Assembly (NCBI RefSeq): GCF_959029255.1
Contig: NZ_CAUFUE010000029.1
Coordinates: 1-64,000, forward strand
DNA from: an uncultured Bacteroides sp.
Lineage (GTDB): Bacteria; Bacteroidota; Bacteroidia; Bacteroidales; Bacteroidaceae
DNA length: 64,000 nt
Reading direction: 5' to 3'
In this document: positions 1 through 10,032 of the stretch, piece by piece
Layout: each line of letters begins with the position of its first letter
Numbering within the stretch: the first letter of the stretch is position 1
The notes under the pieces: model-generated
Told to the model about the DNA's origin: nothing
Databases searched by the model: none
Seen by the model: the letters and a program-made list of their open reading frames with translations, nothing else
Position numbers and translations under genes: made by a program

Positions 1-2175
1 GTAACCCGTGCTTCTACGGATGTCCCTGATAAATTATATAATCTGGAAATCCGCCAGTATGAACCGAATGGAGATTATATTGCAGGGACAGGAGGTGATT
101 ATGGAACTGTAGAAGTGGGGAAGCATTTGGATGTGAATTTAAGTCAGCGTGATGATTGCCAGCTAGTATTAGTGGCTCGTGGCAGTGGTGAAACTGTGAG
201 TTCTTTAGGCAGTCAGTCTTTGGAAAAAGTGCAGGGCCAGATAGTTAATTCATCGGCAATCAACTCAATCGATCTCTCTGTGTCGGGAAGTTTGAATGCA
301 ATGCCATACGTACTTCATTTACAGCATGTGAAGGTGGCTATTATTAACGGCACTCCGGTTATTCAGAGCCCCGATGGTAACTACGATACACGCCTAATGT
401 TGAAACGTTTGGCTACGCGTCTCACTGTTACATGGGATTACCGTGTATCGAATTATAAGCTGAAACAATTGTTGATTCAGAGTGTACCACTGAACTATAC
501 TATTGTAGATAAACCAGAGGGTGACGGTACTTATCCTTCTATTGTCTCGCAATTCACTACATTGAGCATTCCCATTTTGGAAGCGGATGCTGCACATGGG
601 TCTTATTCCTGTTGGATACCCGCCAATGTTCGGGGTGAAAGTGCAGCGGCTGTAACGGATATGCAACGTACGAGAGCAAATGCTCCTGTAGGCAGTACAT
701 TCCTTAACTTCGTGGCGGTGAATACAGCGGATGTAAAGAAAAAATTGGATTATCGCGTTTATATCGGTTCGGGTGCTTCTACAGATTTCAATGTATATCG
801 CAATAAGAATTATGTTTATACGGTAAATTTTGCTCATACAGGTATTCCGACAAATGATAATCGCGTGACTTATATCGACCCTGTTCCGGCGTCGGAAAAT
901 AATGATAATTTTGTGCCTACTGCCAACTGTTTTATGGTAGAACCGGGCGGTTCTTTCTGCTTCGACCCATTTGCGTTTCAACAGAATGGGGTGGAACAGA
1001 CTAATACTCAATTGACAACATGGTATAATAATGCTACGGGAATAAAATCTGTCAGATTGCTTTGGCAAACTCGTGAAAATGGTGATGTTGGCGATCCGGT
1101 AATGGGGGTTGCAAACTCGAATGATGACCAAACGAATATTGTAGACATTAAAAGAACGATAGACAATAGCGATATTAGTGTAGTCCCTGCTAATGATAAA
1201 GGGCAATGTAGGATATATTGCCGTGTAGCAGCAAATACCAGTGGAGGCAATGGGGCGATTGCTGCTTATGATGGTCCCAATGGTACGGGAAATATTGTTT
1301 GGAGTTGGCATGTGTGGGTCACGGATTATAAACCGGATGTAAGTGGAAATGAAATGGTTTTGGAACCTGCTAATAAGCGGAAGTTACTTTTTTCGTTGAA
1401 CAATCCGAATGTGCTCCCGATTATGGATCGTAATCTTGGTGCTATGGCAGGCTATGTGGATGATGCTCCGACTTCCTTTGTTGAAATGTCTAAAACCAAT
1501 GGTTTCCATTATCAGTGGGGGCGTAAAGATCCCTTTCCAAGTAGTTATACAACTAAAAAAATCAGTGTAATTAATAATAAGAACTCGTCTACACCGCCGG
1601 AAGGAATGTTGAATCGTTATGCGGCAGATGGAATGACGTATGTGGTGAACGAAGGAAAATCAGGAACTATTAGTATGCAGACCTCTTGTCAGCAACCCCT
1701 TGTGTTTTATGCTGCAAGTAGTAAAGGACCAGCCTGGACGAATATTGCCGGTGCATCATTCAATGGTTGGGGCGGAGTGGATAAACCTGTTTGGGACCCG
1801 TGTCCGGCAGGATGGCGGGTAGTGTCACAGACTGATTTAGCTGCCGTAAATCAGGATGGTAATAATCTACCTAACAGGAATATAAAGAATTATGTTACTA
1901 GAAATGAGGATGGCGGATATTTGCTTTATTTTCAGCAATTGAGTGGTGGACATGCTTCTTTTTTCCGATTTACGGGTTATGGTAGGTATATGAATACATT
2001 TGAGTTTATTGGAGATTTATGTACGATTTGGACTCGAAATAAGGGTACAGATACCGGTTATAATGCCTATGCAGGCTGGTTTAATTCTGGTGAAATTTCC
2101 AGTGAATTGTTTACCATCATAACCAAGTACCAGTCGGATGCCCATCCGCTTCGTTGTGTGCAGGAGAGACAGTGA
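1..2175 (+). CDS. Fimbrillin/FISUMP-like surface protein, 5' end missing
   Basis: The reading frame is open from base 1, so the gene starts left of the window; the first internal start-like codon (GTG at 115) is not the true start. About 724 residues are visible. The C-terminal third has the Trp/Gly-rich signature of FISUMP-type domains (WGRKDPFPSS, then VWDPCPAGWRV around 1790-1830). Upstream is a beta-rich region like the DUF4906/fimbrillin-related surface proteins of Bacteroidales. The signal peptide and lipobox, if any, lie outside the window. Such proteins are usually exported and cell-surface attached or fimbria-associated. The family call rests on style and the C-terminal motif; a specific function cannot be named. 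Confidence 0.6.
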   Translation, partial: VTRASTDVPDKLYNLEIRQYEPNGDYIAGTGGDYGTVEVGKHLDVNLSQRDDCQLVLVARGSGETVSSLGSQSLEKVQGQIVNSSAINSIDLSVSGSLNAMPYVLHLQHVKVAIINGTPVIQSPDGNYDTRLMLKRLATRLTVTWDYRVSNYKLKQLLIQSVPLNYTIVDKPEGDGTYPSIVSQFTTLSIPILEADAAHGSYSCWIPANVRGESAAAVTDMQRTRANAPVGSTFLNFVAVNTADVKKKLDYRVYIGSGASTDFNVYRNKNYVYTVNFAHTGIPTNDNRVTYIDPVPASENNDNFVPTANCFMVEPGGSFCFDPFAFQQNGVEQTNTQLTTWYNNATGIKSVRLLWQTRENGDVGDPVMGVANSNDDQTNIVDIKRTIDNSDISVVPANDKGQCRIYCRVAANTSGGNGAIAAYDGPNGTGNIVWSWHVWVTDYKPDVSGNEMVLEPANKRKLLFSLNNPNVLPIMDRNLGAMAGYVDDAPTSFVEMSKTNGFHYQWGRKDPFPSSYTTKKISVINNKNSSTPPEGMLNRYAADGMTYVVNEGKSGTISMQTSCQQPLVFYAASSKGPAWTNIAGASFNGWGGVDKPVWDPCPAGWRVVSQTDLAAVNQDGNNLPNRNIKNYVTRNEDGGYLLYFQQLSGGHASFFRFTGYGRYMNTFEFIGDLCTIWTRNKGTDTGYNAYAGWFNSGEISSELFTIITKYQSDAHPLRCVQERQ

Positions 2176-2265
2176 AAAATATCCATCTTGGTACCTGATG
2201 AATTTTGCGATGATTGTGCCATTGTTCTTGATTAAGAGAGTAGTGGCATAGTCTTTCTCTTTTTA

Positions 2266-2297
2266 CTTGGATATCCGGTTAGAATAGTCTATTTTTG
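2266..2297 (+). promoter_or_regulatory. Bacteroides-type promoter for the DUF4062/RecG-like gene
   Basis: A -33-like CTTG (2266-2269) is followed after 20 bp by TATTTTTG (2290-2297), matching the -7 consensus TAnnTTTG. Transcription would begin near 2304. This makes the in-frame TTG at 2295 impossible as a start and supports the ATG at 2337. Confidence 0.55.
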
Positions 2298-2336
2298 TTG
2301 TTCAATAATCTAATTGTCATAAATCATGAAAAATTA

Positions 2337-3890
2337 ATGCAGCCGATTAAAATCTTTATAAGTAGCGTTCAAACTGAGTTTGAGTCGGAACGAAAATGGC
2401 TTTGTGAATATATTCGTAGAGATGCCTTGTTGGGAAAGTTTTTTCAGCCTTTTATATTTGAGGAACTTCCGGCTATCAGTAAGTCTGCGCAACAAGCTTA
2501 TTTGGAAGCTGCTGCGGTCTGCGACATTTATTTGGGTATATATGGGTTGAATTACGGATATGAAGACGAAGACGGTATTTCACCAACAGAAAGGGAATAT
2601 GATGTGGCTACTGCCAATAGTCGTTATCGTCTTATTTTTCTAAAAGATGTTGAGCGTACATTACAGCATCCCAAGGAAACGATATTTATTGCTAAAGTGG
2701 AACAATCCGTTGTAAGAAAAAAATATCTCTCTTATGAAGAATTGCGTTCTGCTGTATATGCAGCTCTGATTCGTTATCTGGAAGAAAAAGAGATTATCCG
2801 AATGTTGCCTTTTGATGCAACTTATCATTTGACGGCAAAATTGGAAGATATTGATGATAATAAAGTAGAGTTGTTTGTAGATTTAGCTCAAAAGAAAAGG
2901 GGTTTTCCTCTCTCTACAAGTGTAGGAGTTAAAAATATTCTTTCTCACCTTAATTTAATAGGTGAAAATGGAAGGTTAACCAATGCCGCTCTGCTTTTAT
3001 TTGCTAAGAAACCTCAATCGTTTTTTGTTACATCTGAAGTGAAATGTGCACAGTTTTACGGAAATGAGGTGACCAAACCGATACCAGCCTATCAAGTATA
3101 TCAAGGAGATGTATTTGAACTTATAGAACAGGCTGTTAGCTTTGTGATGTCAAGAATAAATGTACGGGTAGGGACTCGTGAAAAACGTACAGATGTAGAG
3201 GTAGATTATGAACTTCCGCTCGAAGCGGTTCGAGAAGCTATAGTTAATGCTGTTACCCATAGAGATTATACAAGTAATGGGAGTGTGCAGATAATGCTTT
3301 TTCGTAATCGTTTGGAGATTTGGAATCCGGGTAATTTGCCGTATGGACTAACTCCTGCAAAATTACTAGAACCTCATCCTTCTATTCCTACAAATCCTTT
3401 GTTGGCAAATCCTGTGTATTTAGCCGGTTACATAGAACGAATGGGGACGGGGACACGGGATATTGTTAATAAATGCGTTGATTTAGGGTTGAGAAAACCT
3501 GAATTTGTTCAGAATGAAGAATTTAAAGTTACGCTTTGGAGGAAAGAAGATTCTTTGATACAGAATTTAGAAAAGACAGCAAACCAAGATGGAACCAAGT
3601 TGGGACTGAGTTGGGATCAAGTTGGGACTAAGTTGGGACTAAGTTGGGACCAAGTTAGAGTTATTCTGAAAATTTGTCATACAAGCAAATCTATAGTGGA
3701 AATCATGGAAGTAATGGGAGTGACGAATAGAACGAAGTTTAGAAAAAAATATATTATCCCTTTAATAGACGAAGAACTGCTTGCAATGTCTTTTCCCAAT
3801 AAGCCTAATAGTTCATTGCAGAAATATTATATTACAGAGAAAGGTAAGCTGTTGTATAAGGCTGAGAATAATCTATTGGAAGAAAGGTAG
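2337..3890 (+). CDS. DUF4062 / RecG-like ATP-binding protein with C-terminal winged helix
   Basis: About 517 residues from ATG 2337. The N-terminus (IFISSVQTEFESER) is a DUF4062-type domain. The middle carries a GHKL-like ATP-binding module of the RecG-like/AlbA_2 class: REAIVNAVTHRDY with its N-box near residues 298-311, EIWNPGNLP near 327, and ERMGTGTRDI near 367. The C-terminal ~90 residues look like a winged helix. These are linked by a stretch encoded by six 11-bp repeats (3591-3656). Proteins of this kind are annotated as ATP-binding or transcriptional regulators and recur in accessory and defence-rich DNA. Codon use is clearly more AT-rich than in the genes downstream. The role is unknown; DNA binding or regulation is inference. 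Confidence 0.75.
   Translation: MQPIKIFISSVQTEFESERKWLCEYIRRDALLGKFFQPFIFEELPAISKSAQQAYLEAAAVCDIYLGIYGLNYGYEDEDGISPTEREYDVATANSRYRLIFLKDVERTLQHPKETIFIAKVEQSVVRKKYLSYEELRSAVYAALIRYLEEKEIIRMLPFDATYHLTAKLEDIDDNKVELFVDLAQKKRGFPLSTSVGVKNILSHLNLIGENGRLTNAALLLFAKKPQSFFVTSEVKCAQFYGNEVTKPIPAYQVYQGDVFELIEQAVSFVMSRINVRVGTREKRTDVEVDYELPLEAVREAIVNAVTHRDYTSNGSVQIMLFRNRLEIWNPGNLPYGLTPAKLLEPHPSIPTNPLLANPVYLAGYIERMGTGTRDIVNKCVDLGLRKPEFVQNEEFKVTLWRKEDSLIQNLEKTANQDGTKLGLSWDQVGTKLGLSWDQVRVILKICHTSKSIVEIMEVMGVTNRTKFRKKYIIPLIDEELLAMSFPNKPNSSLQKYYITEKGKLLYKAENNLLEER
3591..3656 (+). repeat. Six tandem 11-bp repeats inside the RecG-like gene
   Basis: Six consecutive copies of an 11-mer close to GGGACTAAGTT. Three units make one 33-bp, 11-residue peptide period (GTKLGLSWDQV, present twice). 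Because 11 is not a multiple of three, gain or loss of one unit would shift frame before the C-terminal winged helix. Confidence 0.9.
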
Positions 3891-3953
3891 AGTGATATGA
3901 CTGTTTTTTCATATTTTTACTTAAAAGGCAGCACAATGTAAGCAGTAAATTGT

Positions 3954-3961
3954 TATTTTTG
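3954..3961 (+). promoter_or_regulatory. Possible -7 box for the alpha-2-macroglobulin gene
   Basis: TATTTTTG fits TAnnTTTG and lies about 80 bp before the ATG at 4044. I see no good TTTG at the expected -33 spacing, so this is weak. Confidence 0.3.
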
Positions 3962-4043
3962 TTATTTACCTTGTAATGAACATCTTTTATGAGGATTGTC
4001 AATTATTTCCAGGTATGAATAAAAACTTAACAATAGAATAATC

Positions 4044-7000
4044 ATGAAGAGATTCCAAAAAATTTGTACCCTGTTCTTACTGTTAATAGGTTTGGGACTG
4101 CCGACATTGTATGCACAGTCATACGACAAGTTTTGGAAACAAGTGGAGCAAGCTCAAAAGAAGAGCCTGCCGCAGACCGTAATAAAGTTGACGGGTGAAA
4201 TCTACCGGAAAGCTGAAAAGGAGAGAAATGCTCCGCAGATGCTGAAAGCAACTGTCTACCGGGATGCCTATCAGGAAAAACTGACCCCGGATAGCCTTTA
4301 CACCAACCTGAGAAATATGGAGTTTTGGGTACAGTCGGAACAAAATCCGGTAAATAAAGCCATCCTGCATTCATTGCTGGCACGTGAGTATGCCGATTAT
4401 ATGCAAGGTAGCCGTGGCGCTCTGCTGAACCGTATCGCTTTGGATGTAAACGAAGCGCCTGCGGATATCCGTGAATGGACAATTCCTCAATTTGTAGCAA
4501 AGATTGACGGACACAACCGAGCATCCTTGCAGGACTCTATTCGTCTGCTCGATGTCTCTTCACGCAGCTATGTGCCCTTTGTGGTACTGGAAGACGGTAG
4601 CCGCTTCTACCAGCACGATATGTATCATTTATTGGCAAGCCGTGCCATTACTACCTATCGGCAATTGGATGGTTTCGATGTGGATTCCTTGATGCTAACC
4701 CGCATTGGAGGGATTTATCAGGATATGATAAATGCTTATCGCCATCGTGCCGGTTCGGAGGATGCTGTGATGCTTTGCTCTCTTGATTATTGGGATTGGA
4801 AGTTGACCGGCGGCATCAGCCAGCAACCTTACCCGACCTTCAAGATGCGTCAGGAAAAAGCGAGCCGGGAATATCTTGAAGTTTTGGATGAACTGATAAA
4901 GGAATACGGTTCGCGCGAGGTTTGTGCGGAAGTCTATATCAATAAAGCCATTTATTTGCGCAATCCGGGAGTGGAGCGCATTGCCCAGGTACTGAAAGTC
5001 TGCGACGAAGGATTGAAGCGTTATCCCACGTATAAGCGTATCAACGAACTCAAGAATATCCGTGAAGGACTGTTGCAACCCCAACTTGTCCTGACTATGA
5101 AGGGAAGCGGTTATCCCGGTGATTCGGTAGACATGAGGTTGCAGTATCGCAACTTGGCAGGATTTACTTTGAATGTATATGCCACTACTTTGAGTGAAGT
5201 TCCCCAAATGGACTATGGTATCAACAAAGATACCTATAAAAAATATGCCCGGAAGCTCTCTTCCATGCATTTTGATTTGCTGCCGATGCCGGGTAAGAAC
5301 AAGCTGCCCGAAGATATACCTTATCTCTCTTCAGACACTGTCTTCAAGTTTATGATACCTCAGGAAACAGGAGTCTATATACTTCAGGTAGTGCCTGATG
5401 CCGGAACTACCCGTACGGACGATAAGTTTCTGGTGTCTACCCGCTTCAAAGTGCTTACTCTGAATCTGGGTGATGACCGTATGGAAGTCACTACCTTGGA
5501 TGCCCGTAGCGGACAGCCCATTGGAGAGGCGAAAGTAAGTTTCTATTCTACATACAGCGAGCAGAATCGTAAGCTGTTGGCAGAAGTGGTGACGGATGCC
5601 GGAGGTAAAGCCATATTACCTTGGCAAAATGGTATTCGTAGTTATGTGGCACGTAAAGGAAAAGATACGGCGATGATGCCGCAATCAGTTTATATGAATT
5701 CCCGGTATGCCGATGATAAAGAAACTGATTGGAAACAGATTACCTTGCTGACTGATCGTTCACTCTATCGCCCCGGACAGACTGTATACGTGAAAGGTAT
5801 AGCATATAAGCAAAATAGTGACAGCGCCCGTGTATTGGCTGGGGCAGACTATGAACTTGTCCTGCTGGACGTGAATCGCAAAGAACTTGCCACCAAGAAA
5901 GTACATACCAATGATTTCGGTTCATTTACCGCCGAGTTTGTACTTCCATCCGCTTGCCTGAACGGTATGTTCAGCATACAGACTAAAGAACCGCGCTCCG
6001 ATGCTTCTTTCAGGGTGGAAGAATATAAGCGTCCTACATTCGAAATCACCTTTACCCCGGTTTCAGAAGCTTATTGCTTAGGTGAAAAAGTAGTATTGAA
6101 GGGGAATGTGAAATCGTTCAACGGAGTGTCGGTACAAGATGTACCATTGGCTTATACGGTGAAACGACGCAGTCCGCGACCTTTTTATTGGAATGGTGTG
6201 GATAAGCCGTTGTTGGCAGATACCATCCAATTGGATGCCAAAGGTGATTTTTCGATTCCTTTGACTCTGAACACCGAGGAACCTGAGGTAGACACCCGTA
6301 GATATGGAAATGTCTATACCTTCAGTGTGGAAGCAGTTGTGACCGATGAGGCCGGAGAAACACAAACTGCCAGCTACAATTTATTGGCAGGTCCTAAGGC
6401 TTACTCGTTTGATGTACGTTTGCCTCATACTATCTGTAAAGAAGACAGCCTGTTCTTTACTTTTGGTGTAACTAATATGATGAGTATTCCCCAGAATATC
6501 AAGGGAACCTATGATTTGTATTCTGTGGAAGAGGCGAATCGGTTAGTGGAGGCTCAGGTAGGAAATAAAAATATAGCGACGGACAAGAAAGCTAAACAAC
6601 CTGCGCTCGAAGGCGAATTTAACGCCAACCAGCAACAAGATTTTTCTGCCTGGAGCAAGTTACCTTCGGGGAATTACCGTTTGGAACTTTCTGTACGTGA
6701 CAGCTTGGGGCGTGAAGAGAATAATGGAGAGTATGGCAGTTCCAATTTCCTGCTGTTCTCAAAGAACGATAAACGTCCGGCTGCCTTTACCGAATTGTTT
6801 TACTTTAAAGAAAATGAAGAGTTTGATGCCGGGCATCCTGCGTCTTTCCTGATAGGAACTTCTTATAAAGATGTTTATATGTTGATGGATATCTTCTGTG
6901 AGCAGAAGCGCATCGAAAGCCGTACCATGCAATTGAATGATACGATTTTCCGTATGGAAATTCCCTATCAAGAGAAATATGGTAAAGGAGTGACCGTTCT

Positions 7001-9965
7001 TTTGAACTTTGTGAAAGGCGGAAAAACGTATGCTGAGCAAATCTTCTTGAAGAAACGTCAGGCCAGCCGTACACTCGATATGAAATGGGAAGTATTCCGT
7101 GACCGTTTGCGTCCCGGACAGAAAGAAGAGTGGAAACTTGTTATAAAGACTCCGCAAGGCGCACCTGCCGCAGCAGAAATGTTGGCTACGATGTATGATG
7201 CTTCTTTGGATAAGATTTATAGCCAAAACCAGTTCTTGCGTGTTTACTACCCTGATAACATTTATGGAGTTTTCCGTAATGCAAGTAGCTATGATACTAA
7301 TTATTTCTCATTCTATTTCCCATTGAACGCATGGAAAGTGCCGGCTTGGCGTTTCGACCATTTCACCTCTCCTTTTAATGGAGTAGCTGAGATGTTGCAA
7401 ATCGTCAATGACGAAGTTCTGCTTCAAGAAGCTCCTGTAATGGCTTACGGAGTTACCCGGAATAAATCTATGAGTAGCGCTCTCAGAATACGTGGTGTAA
7501 GTAACTCAATGGCTTCTGCTGAAGAATCCGGAGCGGCTGTTGAAGTGAAATATGCGCCGGTTGAGTCTTTAGATACGGTCGAAGATGTTGTTTTTGAATC
7601 GGAAACAATTCCTGTTGGCGGCGAAACCTTGCAGCCTATGGCGGAACTTCGTACCAACTTTGCCGAGACTGCCTTCTTTTATCCGCAACTGCTCACCAAC
7701 GAGCAGGGAGAGGTCGCCTTTTCCTTCACCATGCCGCAAAGCCTGACTCGCTGGAACTTCCGTGGATATTCCCATACAAAGAACATGATGACGGGAATGC
7801 TTGATGCTACTGTCGTAACGGTCAAAGAGTTTATGTTGATGCCCAATATGCCGCGCTTCGTCCGTGTGGGTGACAAGACGCAGATTGCCGCAACTATCTC
7901 CAATCTGGCAAATAAAGATGTGAAGGGTACAGCTACGCTCACCCTGTTCAATCCGATGAACGAGAAAGTTATTTCTACCCAACGCCAGAAGTTTACCGTA
8001 GAAGCCGGAAAGACAACTTCCGTTAACTTCCATTTCGATGTGACCGACCGCTATGACCTGTTAGGCGTACGTATGGTTGCCGATGGCGGTACGTTCAGTG
8101 ATGGTGAGCAACACCTGTTGCCGGTATTGAGTGATAAGGAATTTATTACCGAAACCCTGGCGATGCCTATTCGTGGTGAAGAAACCCGTACTTTTTCCCT
8201 TGATAGCCTGTTCAACGACAATAGTCGTACCGCTACCGACCGTCGCCTGACGGTGGAATTTACCGGTAATCCTGCCTGGTATGCCGTGCAAGCCCTTCCG
8301 GTATTGAGCCAGCCCACCACGGACAATGCCGTTTCCTGGGCTACCGCTTTCTATGCCAACAGTCTGGCGGGTTTCATTGCCAACAGCCAGCCGCGCATCA
8401 AGGCGGTATTCGATAGCTGGAAGCTGGCAGGCGGAACAAAGGATACTTTCCTCAGCCAGTTACAGAAGAATCAGGATGTGAAGAATATATTGCTCGATGA
8501 ATCTCCCTGGTTGATGGAAGCTACCACCGAAGCCGAACAGCAGGCGCGTATCGCTACCTTGTTCGATGTGAACCAATTGAATAATCGTAACCTGGCTGCA
8601 TTTACCAAACTGAAAGATTTACAGGGGGAAGACGGTGCATGGAGCTGGTACAAGGGAATGTCCGGTAGCCGATACATCACTACCTACATCACGGAGTTGC
8701 TGGTGCGCCTTCCTTTATTGACGAAAGAAGCCCTTTCCTCCGATGCCGCCGGTTTACTGCAAAATGCTTTCGGTTATCTGCATCAGGAAGCTTTGAATGA
8801 ATACCGCACTATTCTCAGGGCCGAGAAGAACGGAGCCAAGATTACGACAATATCAGACGCTGCCATGCGTTATCTTTACCTGATAGCCATCAGTGGCGAG
8901 AAAGTGCCTGCCCGGAATGAAGCGGCCTATCGCTACTTCCTTTCCAAGGTACCCCGTAATCTTGAAAACGGGACAATGGTATGTAAGGCGCAGTCTGCTA
9001 TCATTCTGCTTAAAGCCGGTCGCAAGGCTGAGGCCAATGAGTTTATCTCTTCTATTAAAGAACATCTGGTGCAGACCGATGAAATGGGTGCCCATTTTGC
9101 TTTCTATGCCAATCCGTATGCTTGGGGTATGTTGCCGGTTCCCACTCATGTAGAAGTGATGGAAGCCTTGATGGTGGCAGGTGGCAACGAAATCTTGGTG
9201 GAAGAAATGAAACTTTGGTTGCTCAAACAGAAACAAACCACAAGCTGGAACTCTCCGGTAGCCACAGCCGATGCCGTATATGCACTGCTTTGCCAGGGTA
9301 GTAACTTGCTTGATAATAAGGGCGATGTACGTATCACTTTAGGCAATAAGGTACTGGAAACGATATCTCCTGTCAAGACTGCTGTTCCCGGTTTGGGGTA
9401 TATCAAGGAAACGTTTACCCAAGACAGTCCGGCATTGAAAGCCAAGTCTATCACTGTGGAGAAGCGTGATCCCGGTATTGCGTGGGGTGCCGTTTATGCC
9501 CAATATCTGTCGCCTATTTCCGATGTGAAACAGCAAGGCGGAGAATTGAACGTAGAAAAGGCTCTGTTTGTAGAACGTGTTGCTGCCGACGGGCAAAAGT
9601 CATTGCAGCCCATTACGGGAAGTACTCGCTTATCCATTGGCGATAAAGTAGTTTCCCGCTTAACCATTCGTTTGGACCGTGCCATGGACTTCGTTCAGTT
9701 GAAAGACCAGCGGGGTGCCTGCTTTGAACCGATAGGCGCCCTTTCCGGTTATCGTTGGAGTAGCGGTTTCAGCTATTATGTGGAAGTGGAAGATGCTGCA
9801 ACGAATTTCTTCTTTGACCAGCTTGGCAAAGGCGTTTATGTACTGGAATACAGCTACCGTGTAGCCCGTGGCGGAACATACGAAACAGGACTTGCCACTA
9901 TACAGTGTGCATACGCTCCCGAGTATGCTTCGCACTCTACAGGAGGAACAGTAGTAATCAAGTAA
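4044..9965 (+). CDS. Alpha-2-macroglobulin family protein (bacterial MG-domain protein, no thioester)
   Basis: 1973 residues starting with a signal peptide (MKRFQKICTLFLLLIGLGLP, cut near YAQ), so exported. An MG2-type motif (DRSLYRPGQTVYVKG, ~571-585) is followed by the A2M core (about 1205-1290) and a C-terminal alpha-toroid region. Bacterial A2M homologues are thought to trap foreign proteases or guard the envelope, often alongside peptidoglycan synthases. Where thioester-type members have a Cys-x-Glu-Gln motif, this protein has ALPVLSQPTTDNAVSWA (~1415-1431), so covalent trapping by a thioester is not expected. A segment near residues 1132-1155 (VMAYGVTRNK, then RIRGV) recalls TonB-receptor linkers. 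A DUF1573 gene follows after 67 bp. Confidence 0.9.
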   Translation: MKRFQKICTLFLLLIGLGLPTLYAQSYDKFWKQVEQAQKKSLPQTVIKLTGEIYRKAEKERNAPQMLKATVYRDAYQEKLTPDSLYTNLRNMEFWVQSEQNPVNKAILHSLLAREYADYMQGSRGALLNRIALDVNEAPADIREWTIPQFVAKIDGHNRASLQDSIRLLDVSSRSYVPFVVLEDGSRFYQHDMYHLLASRAITTYRQLDGFDVDSLMLTRIGGIYQDMINAYRHRAGSEDAVMLCSLDYWDWKLTGGISQQPYPTFKMRQEKASREYLEVLDELIKEYGSREVCAEVYINKAIYLRNPGVERIAQVLKVCDEGLKRYPTYKRINELKNIREGLLQPQLVLTMKGSGYPGDSVDMRLQYRNLAGFTLNVYATTLSEVPQMDYGINKDTYKKYARKLSSMHFDLLPMPGKNKLPEDIPYLSSDTVFKFMIPQETGVYILQVVPDAGTTRTDDKFLVSTRFKVLTLNLGDDRMEVTTLDARSGQPIGEAKVSFYSTYSEQNRKLLAEVVTDAGGKAILPWQNGIRSYVARKGKDTAMMPQSVYMNSRYADDKETDWKQITLLTDRSLYRPGQTVYVKGIAYKQNSDSARVLAGADYELVLLDVNRKELATKKVHTNDFGSFTAEFVLPSACLNGMFSIQTKEPRSDASFRVEEYKRPTFEITFTPVSEAYCLGEKVVLKGNVKSFNGVSVQDVPLAYTVKRRSPRPFYWNGVDKPLLADTIQLDAKGDFSIPLTLNTEEPEVDTRRYGNVYTFSVEAVVTDEAGETQTASYNLLAGPKAYSFDVRLPHTICKEDSLFFTFGVTNMMSIPQNIKGTYDLYSVEEANRLVEAQVGNKNIATDKKAKQPALEGEFNANQQQDFSAWSKLPSGNYRLELSVRDSLGREENNGEYGSSNFLLFSKNDKRPAAFTELFYFKENEEFDAGHPASFLIGTSYKDVYMLMDIFCEQKRIESRTMQLNDTIFRMEIPYQEKYGKGVTVLLNFVKGGKTYAEQIFLKKRQASRTLDMKWEVFRDRLRPGQKEEWKLVIKTPQGAPAAAEMLATMYDASLDKIYSQNQFLRVYYPDNIYGVFRNASSYDTNYFSFYFPLNAWKVPAWRFDHFTSPFNGVAEMLQIVNDEVLLQEAPVMAYGVTRNKSMSSALRIRGVSNSMASAEESGAAVEVKYAPVESLDTVEDVVFESETIPVGGETLQPMAELRTNFAETAFFYPQLLTNEQGEVAFSFTMPQSLTRWNFRGYSHTKNMMTGMLDATVVTVKEFMLMPNMPRFVRVGDKTQIAATISNLANKDVKGTATLTLFNPMNEKVISTQRQKFTVEAGKTTSVNFHFDVTDRYDLLGVRMVADGGTFSDGEQHLLPVLSDKEFITETLAMPIRGEETRTFSLDSLFNDNSRTATDRRLTVEFTGNPAWYAVQALPVLSQPTTDNAVSWATAFYANSLAGFIANSQPRIKAVFDSWKLAGGTKDTFLSQLQKNQDVKNILLDESPWLMEATTEAEQQARIATLFDVNQLNNRNLAAFTKLKDLQGEDGAWSWYKGMSGSRYITTYITELLVRLPLLTKEALSSDAAGLLQNAFGYLHQEALNEYRTILRAEKNGAKITTISDAAMRYLYLIAISGEKVPARNEAAYRYFLSKVPRNLENGTMVCKAQSAIILLKAGRKAEANEFISSIKEHLVQTDEMGAHFAFYANPYAWGMLPVPTHVEVMEALMVAGGNEILVEEMKLWLLKQKQTTSWNSPVATADAVYALLCQGSNLLDNKGDVRITLGNKVLETISPVKTAVPGLGYIKETFTQDSPALKAKSITVEKRDPGIAWGAVYAQYLSPISDVKQQGGELNVEKALFVERVAADGQKSLQPITGSTRLSIGDKVVSRLTIRLDRAMDFVQLKDQRGACFEPIGALSGYRWSSGFSYYVEVEDAATNFFFDQLGKGVYVLEYSYRVARGGTYETGLATIQCAYAPEYASHSTGGTVVIK

Positions 9966-9975
9966 TCTTAAATTA

Positions 9976-10007
9976 TTAGGTACTTTCATTGAAAACATCT
10001 ATTTTTG
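9976..10007 (+). promoter_or_regulatory. Putative promoter for the DUF1573-meaB pair
   Basis: TTAG (9976-9979), 20 bp, then TATTTTTG (10000-10007) in the short gap after the A2M gene. The predicted start near 10014 leaves a ~19 nt leader before the ATG at 10033. The -33 element is imperfect. Confidence 0.45.
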
Positions 10008-10032
10008 TGCATCTAATTTAGAAACAGAATAA

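Noticed and set aside
394..1311. 305-codon frame on the minus strand
   Set aside because: Lies wholly inside the surface-protein gene in antisense; composition is not protein-like and it has no start context.
2295..2336. TTG start of the RecG-like gene
   Set aside because: The codon lies inside the predicted -7 box, upstream of the transcription start.
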